Assembly (NCBI GenBank): GCA_050699515.1
Contig: JBOHFF010000135.1
Span: 1-64,000 of the forward strand
Source of the DNA: GCA-003244245 sp050699515
Lineage (GTDB): Bacteria; Actinomycetota; Actinomycetes; Mycobacteriales; Pseudonocardiaceae
Length of the DNA: 64,000 nucleotides
Reading direction: 5' to 3'
Below the pieces are notes generated by a model. That model was not told where the DNA came from. It made no database searches and saw nothing but the letters and a program-made list of their open reading frames with translations. The stretch's first letter is position 1; each line of letters opens with the position of its first letter. Made by a program: the position numbers and the translations under genes. Shown here piece by piece: positions 59,829-64,000 of the stretch.

Positions 59829-62082
59829 TCGCGGAAGGCGGTGGTGAGCAGGCCCGGTAGCTCGGAGGCCGGCACGGGCGTGCTGAAGTAGGCGCCTCGG
59901 GCGCTGTCTGCCGCGGCGCTGTGCCACCATTGCGCCTGCTCGGGGGTATCGACACCGGGAATGATCACAGTCGCCCCAGTGCTGTGTACCAGCGGGATGG
60001 CCTGACGGAGGGCTTGGGCGACCACCGAGTGGTCCCCGGGCCGGGCCGCGACCCGGGCGACGATGTCCGGGGAGAGCTCGACGGCGCTGAGCGGGAAGTC
60101 CTCGAGGTAGGCCATGTACCCGAGACCGGCCGCGGCGCCGACCAGCACGATCTCGGCGCCGAGCTGGGTCAGCACATCCACGTTGTCCACGATGTCGCCG
60201 CGGCGGCGTATCAGGGCCAGCAGCGGCACCCGATCCGGAGTTGCCCAGCCGGCACTCCGGAGGCGGACAGCGCGTCGCAGACCACCGCGATGAGATCGGG
60301 ATCCTGGCTCAGGTGCGTGGTGAGGTCGACTCGCAGCAGCGGTGCTCCGCAGGCAGGGTCGCGCAACACCTCGCTGTACAGGCGGCAGGACTCCTGGACC
60401 ATCCAGCGCCCCAGCGGACCGAGCAGCCCGTTCTGCGCTGCCAGCGTGAGACACGTCGAGTGGTCCGAGACGGTGTTGAGTACCCCAGCGCCATCGGTTC
60501 GGTTCCAGTGCAGTAAGGCCTGGATCGCGACGATCCGTCCGCTGTCCAGCCGGTATACCGGCTGGTAGTGCAGCGTGATCTCGCCGTTCTCGAAGGCGCC
60601 GGGCATCTCGGCCGCCAGCCGGTAGTTCGCCCGCTCGTGGGCCTCGGCATGGGGATCGTAGAGACTCCACTGCCCGGCGCCGGTGCGCTCGGCCCGCTGC
60701 AGGGTGATGTTCGCCGAGCTGATCAGCTCGTCCGGAGACAGCCCGCGAGCAAGTCGACGAACGATGCCGACGCTGGCCGAGACCGCAAGACCATGCTTGT
60801 CGAGATAGAGGGGCTCGCTGAGTGCCTCGCTGATGCTCAGAGCGAGCACGCCGGATTCAGGATTGTTCGGGCCATCCTCGATCAGGATCGCGAAATCCAC
60901 ACTACTGATCCGCGCCACCATCGCCGGCTGCCCGTGAACCAACTCGCCCAACCGGTGGGCGATCGAGCACACGAGCGCGTCGCCGGCGGCCCGGCCGATC
61001 CCCTCGTTGATCACCGAGAGGTGGTCCAGCCGCAACCGGCACAGCGTGACCTGGGTCGAGGGCCCGGCACCCTCGAGCACCTCCTGGAGACGGGAGATCA
61101 AGTAGGGCTCGTTGGGTAACCCGGTGAGGACATCGTGCAGCGCCTGCCTGGACAACTCCTGCTGCAGCAGGTGCAGTTCAGTGATGTTCTCCACGACGGT
61201 GAGGCAGTGGGTCGGCACCCCATCGGCGTCGTGCAGCAGCGAACCGCCCAGGTGAGTCCAGGCGAGCTCGCCAGTGGCGGCGGTGAGCGGGCGCCGGTGC
61301 CGGAAGCGAGCCAGCTTCCCTTCGGTGAGCTTGCGGTACGCCTTCGCCAGCGCCGCGTCGTCCTCGGCTTGCAACAGTTTCGGCAACGACGCACCGATGA
61401 GATCCGCCGGGGGCAGGTCGAGGATCTCGGAGAGCGCCTGGTTGGCGCTGACCACGATGCTGTCGAAGGTGCTGATTGCGATCCCGACTGTTGAGGCCAG
61501 GAAGACCTCCCGAAATCGGGCCTCGGCCTCCAGCTTGGCCTGCGACAGTGCTTTCGCGACCTGCTCCTGCTCGTCGAGAGTGCGTTGCCGCAGGGCCTCG
61601 GCGTACCCATCGGACAACGCCGCGAGTACTCGCAGGACGGCGGCGTCCCGCTGGTCGATGTCCCGTAGTTCAGGAAGTCGCCGTAGGCCGTGGGCCAGCG
61701 CCTCGATGCTGCGTCCGATGCTGCGCGACCCGGTGAGGTCGTGCGCGACCAGCTCAGCGGCCACCGCCATGACGGCCTGCTCATCGACAGGTGTTGCAGC
61801 CGTCGCGGTGACCAGCCGGATGATCAACCGAGCCAGCAGCTGTTCGATCTCTGCTGCGGACATCGCCAGGTAGGTGGTCTGGCTCACCGCCGCAGCCCAC
61901 TGCGTAGCCAGTTCGGTGGTGGTCAGATCAGACGCGGGAGGGGGAACGGCACTCACGATCTCGGCAGCCTGATCCAACCGGGGATGCGGTGCGCGGCTCT
62001 GCTGGGAGGGTCGTCCACACCATGAACGCAGCGCCCGATCCGGCTCGTCTGCTGGTGCACTGCGGACCTTTCCTGATCTCAC
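59819..62082 (-). pseudogene. PAS-GGDEF-EAL protein, frameshifted and degenerate
   Basis: One reading frame from 62082 carries a helical N-terminus, a PAS domain (about residues 190-305; FREVFLASTVGIAISTFDSI), a degenerate GGDEF domain (LHDVLTGLPNEPYL, VARISSVDFAIL in place of GGDEF) and the start of an EAL domain (LHYQPVYRLDSGRIVAIQAL, the EAL glutamate being Gln). It stops at 60211. From about 60238 another frame continues the EAL domain (VPLLALIRRRGDIVDNVDVL, GAEIVLVGAAAGLGYM, VELSPDIVAR) to 59819. Both catalytic motifs are defective, so even the intact protein would be a c-di-GMP receptor at best. Frame break at 60238 or assembly error. Confidence 0.82.
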
Positions 62083-62120
62083 GGGGGTCGCTCAGGATAC
62101 TGAGTGCAGCATCAGTGTGA

Positions 62121-62969
62121 CTAGGTCGGTGACCGTTTATGGCCGACACCTCCGTAGGAGATCGAGTTGATCTCGGCGTCGTCGGAGATGTCGCCCGGTC
62201 CCGAGGGCCGCCAGAGCGCGCTGCCCACTAGTCCCGGTGCGACCATTTCGAATCCGTCGAAAAAGCGCAGCACCTTTGTGTGGGAGCGGAAGTACACCGA
62301 TTCCGGGATGCTCCGGTATACCCGAAGTACCTGGTCCAGCCAAGGGGGGTTGCTGTCGGCCGTGAGATGGGAGATGGCCAGGTAGCTGCCGGGCGCGAGC
62401 CATTCCCGGTAGCGAGCCAGAATGCCCACCGGATCCCAGGAATCGGGGATGAAGTACAGCACCGACACCATCAGGAGGCCGATCGGCTGGTCGAAATCCA
62501 ACAGGCGCTTGATTTCCGGATGACCGAGAATGTCGTCGATGTCGCGCAGATTCACCTGGATCGCCGCGGCCCGATCGTTACCCGCCAGCAGCATTTTACT
62601 GTGTGCGACTGCGATTGGTTCCTTGTCGACGTAGACGATCCGGCATTCAGGATCGGCTTGCTGGGCGATCTCGTGCACATTGCCGACGGTCGGGATACCG
62701 GAGCCGAGGTCCAGGAACTGGCGGATTCCGGAACTGACCATGAAACGAACGACCCTGCGCAGGAAGGCCCGGTTGACCCGAGCGGCGTCCCGGCCCGCTG
62801 GCACGAGCTGTTGGAGCTTTTCCGCCATCTCCCGATCGGCCGCGAAGTTATGGGATCCATCCAGGAAATAGTCGTACACCCGAGCCGGATTGGGCACGCT
62901 CGAATCGATGCTGCCCGGCACCCAGTCGGAGTTTCCGGCTATTGACTTCTCATCAGCGTCAGTTGGCAC
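62121..62969 (-). CDS. SAM-dependent methyltransferase, Methyltransf_19 (DUF574) family
   Basis: A 282-residue protein with the family opening VPNPARVYDYFLDGSHNFAA, SAM motif I FLDLGSGIPTVGNVHEIAQ, VYVDKEPIAVAHSKMLL (SAM acidic residue), and VSVLYFIPDSWDP near the active site. It is a cytoplasmic family expanded in actinobacteria; substrates are largely unknown. It sits next to the frameshifted c-di-GMP gene in the same direction. Confidence 0.9.
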   Translation of the reverse strand: MPTDADEKSIAGNSDWVPGSIDSSVPNPARVYDYFLDGSHNFAADREMAEKLQQLVPAGRDAARVNRAFLRRVVRFMVSSGIRQFLDLGSGIPTVGNVHEIAQQADPECRIVYVDKEPIAVAHSKMLLAGNDRAAAIQVNLRDIDDILGHPEIKRLLDFDQPIGLLMVSVLYFIPDSWDPVGILARYREWLAPGSYLAISHLTADSNPPWLDQVLRVYRSIPESVYFRSHTKVLRFFDGFEMVAPGLVGSALWRPSGPGDISDDAEINSISYGGVGHKRSPT

Positions 62970-63013
62970 AGGGGCAGCTTAAGTGATCGCGAGGAATGAT
63001 CACCAGCTTGCGT

Positions 63014-64000
63014 TCAGTGGCCGTCGGGTCGCGTTTCCGCGCCCAGGATGCCGGGGATGGTGCGTGGCACATCACCGACGTATCGCTGGATACCGTCGTT
63101 GGCCTCGTCCTCGCAACCGAGCGGGTTACAACCCTCCGGAGCCCCTGGACCGACCGAGAGGTAGGTGCCGGCGGGTGCGTCCAGGGGGTACAGGAAGTGG
63201 GTGGCGTCGGCTCCCGCCTCCTGACCACGGTCATACGGCCCGGCGTTGGCGATGGTGGCGCGCACATTCTCGGGCATGTCGGTCACGGCAGCCATTAACA
63301 GGCGGAAGAACTCGTGAATGCCCGCCGACGCAATACGACCCGGGACAATGCCCTCGACGTCGGCGCGCGGCACGGAGGGTATCGCGTCCGGTTCCTGCGC
63401 CTCGGCGGCACGGGTGACCACCAAATCCAGGCTCGGGATCACGAAGGTGCGGGTTCCGAGCCCGGCGGTGAAGACCATTTCCGCTGGTGCGCTGGCTACC
63501 CAGGGCACGCCGCCGAATTCACGGCGGATCGGAACGGACACGTTCACCTGGGTCTCGCCGGGTTTGCAGCTGTTGAGGTAGGTGAGGAACCCGTAGCCGC
63601 AGTTGGTCTTCGCCCCCGTCCGTAGTTGGTGCATGTATCTCTCGGAGATGACACGCTTACCGGCGTAGACGCCGTCGGTGCGGATCAGCTCCCCCAGCCG
63701 GCCGCTTTCCCGCGGTCGCAGATACAACTGCGAATAGGCGGTGGTGGTGCCCGCTCGGTCCCGTTGCCAGAAGTAGGCGCTTCTCGGGATGCCAAGCTGG
63801 TCGAATAGCTCACGCTGGGCGTAGTCCTGGAAATCCAGTCCCGGCTCGCGGTGCCAGATCGCGTGCTGTACCACATATATGATTATCGAGGTGGCGGTCT
63901 GGTCGTACTCGAAGTACGTCCCGGGTTTGTGCACCATGGGCATCCTGAAGAACTCCCGGGCCCGGGATTGATCGGCGTAGAAGTTCAACCCGCGTACCTG
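63014..64000 (-). CDS. Serine hydrolase (class C beta-lactamase-like), partial
   Basis: C-terminal 328 residues of a penicillin-binding-like hydrolase; the N-terminus lies beyond the window. KPGTYFEYDQTATSIIIYVV contains the Tyr motif of the family (Y-x-N usually; here YDQ), and LFDQLGIPRSAYFWQRD and GVYAGKRVISERYMHQL follow. FTAGLGTRTFVIPSLDLVV is the usual last strand. The SxxK motif is off the edge. It ends with DGH and runs in the same direction as the methyltransferase gene. Confidence 0.8.
   Translation of the reverse strand, partial: QVRGLNFYADQSRAREFFRMPMVHKPGTYFEYDQTATSIIIYVVQHAIWHREPGLDFQDYAQRELFDQLGIPRSAYFWQRDRAGTTTAYSQLYLRPRESGRLGELIRTDGVYAGKRVISERYMHQLRTGAKTNCGYGFLTYLNSCKPGETQVNVSVPIRREFGGVPWVASAPAEMVFTAGLGTRTFVIPSLDLVVTRAAEAQEPDAIPSVPRADVEGIVPGRIASAGIHEFFRLLMAAVTDMPENVRATIANAGPYDRGQEAGADATHFLYPLDAPAGTYLSVGPGAPEGCNPLGCEDEANDGIQRYVGDVPRTIPGILGAETRPDGH

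Noticed and set aside
1..64000. CRISPR arrays, rRNA genes, prophage structural genes
   Set aside because: Looked for regularly spaced repeats, rRNA cores and phage terminase or capsid text; none seen.

Overview
The window is high-GC DNA with GTG starts, stop-start gene overlaps and strongly G/C-ending codons. Its backbone keeps the gene order of the Mycobacterium tuberculosis Rv0981-Rv0996 and Rv1002c-Rv1003 segments. With the fxs peptide-modification genes, a Methyltransf_19 gene and an XRE/TPR regulator, this points to a filamentous actinobacterium, most likely of the Pseudonocardiales. The species cannot be named from the sequence alone.

Layout. 0.1-3.2 kb: a class 3 lipase and the wreck of a LuxR-type ATPase regulator. 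3.2-14.2 kb: conserved core, with a MarR regulator behind an iron box, mprA-mprB-pepD-moaB, a helical-repeat protein, a SAF-domain protein, the redox chaperone ruc behind a CIRCE element, 5-FTHF cyclo-ligase, galU, the gephyrin-like glp (moeA), rimJ, glpR/sepX and tRNA-Ala(CGC). 14.2-40.1 kb: an accessory block inserted between tRNA-Ala and the pmt/rsmI pair. It holds a frameshifted serine hydrolase, a nucleotidyltransferase/2H-phosphoesterase pair, a six-gene peptide ABC operon with an embedded hydrolase, an IS graveyard with a 54-bp perfect palindrome, a divergent TetR/P450 pair, a repeat-rich DUF6777-like protein, a MobA-beta-grasp fusion, two paralogous Tyr/Gly-rich miniproteins beside an ABC exporter, MoeA-PBP, dienelactone hydrolase, a ribbon-helix-helix-like protein and a membrane/DUF6529/Rieske trio. 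40.1-42.6 kb: pmt and rsmI, where the core order resumes.

42.7-57.6 kb is the most interesting stretch. An FxSxx-COOH type RiPP island (HEXXH protein, radical SAM FxsB, precursor FxsA, very large FxsT, an unknown protein and an antiporter-like membrane protein) converges on a tightly coupled operon of one membrane protein and two P-loop ATPases. The precursor ends in FQEYI instead of the expected FxSxx. 57.7-64 kb: an S9 peptidase, a frameshifted GGDEF/EAL protein, a Methyltransf_19 protein and a truncated class C beta-lactamase-like protein.

How the genes work together. MprAB and PepD form an envelope-stress module. Ruc is probably part of the HrcA heat-shock regulon. MoaB, MobA-beta-grasp and MoeA-PBP serve molybdenum cofactor metabolism, whereas the galU-adjacent MoeA homologue is better read as the divisome protein Glp working with GlpR/SepX. 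The fxs genes should make and process a ribosomal peptide.
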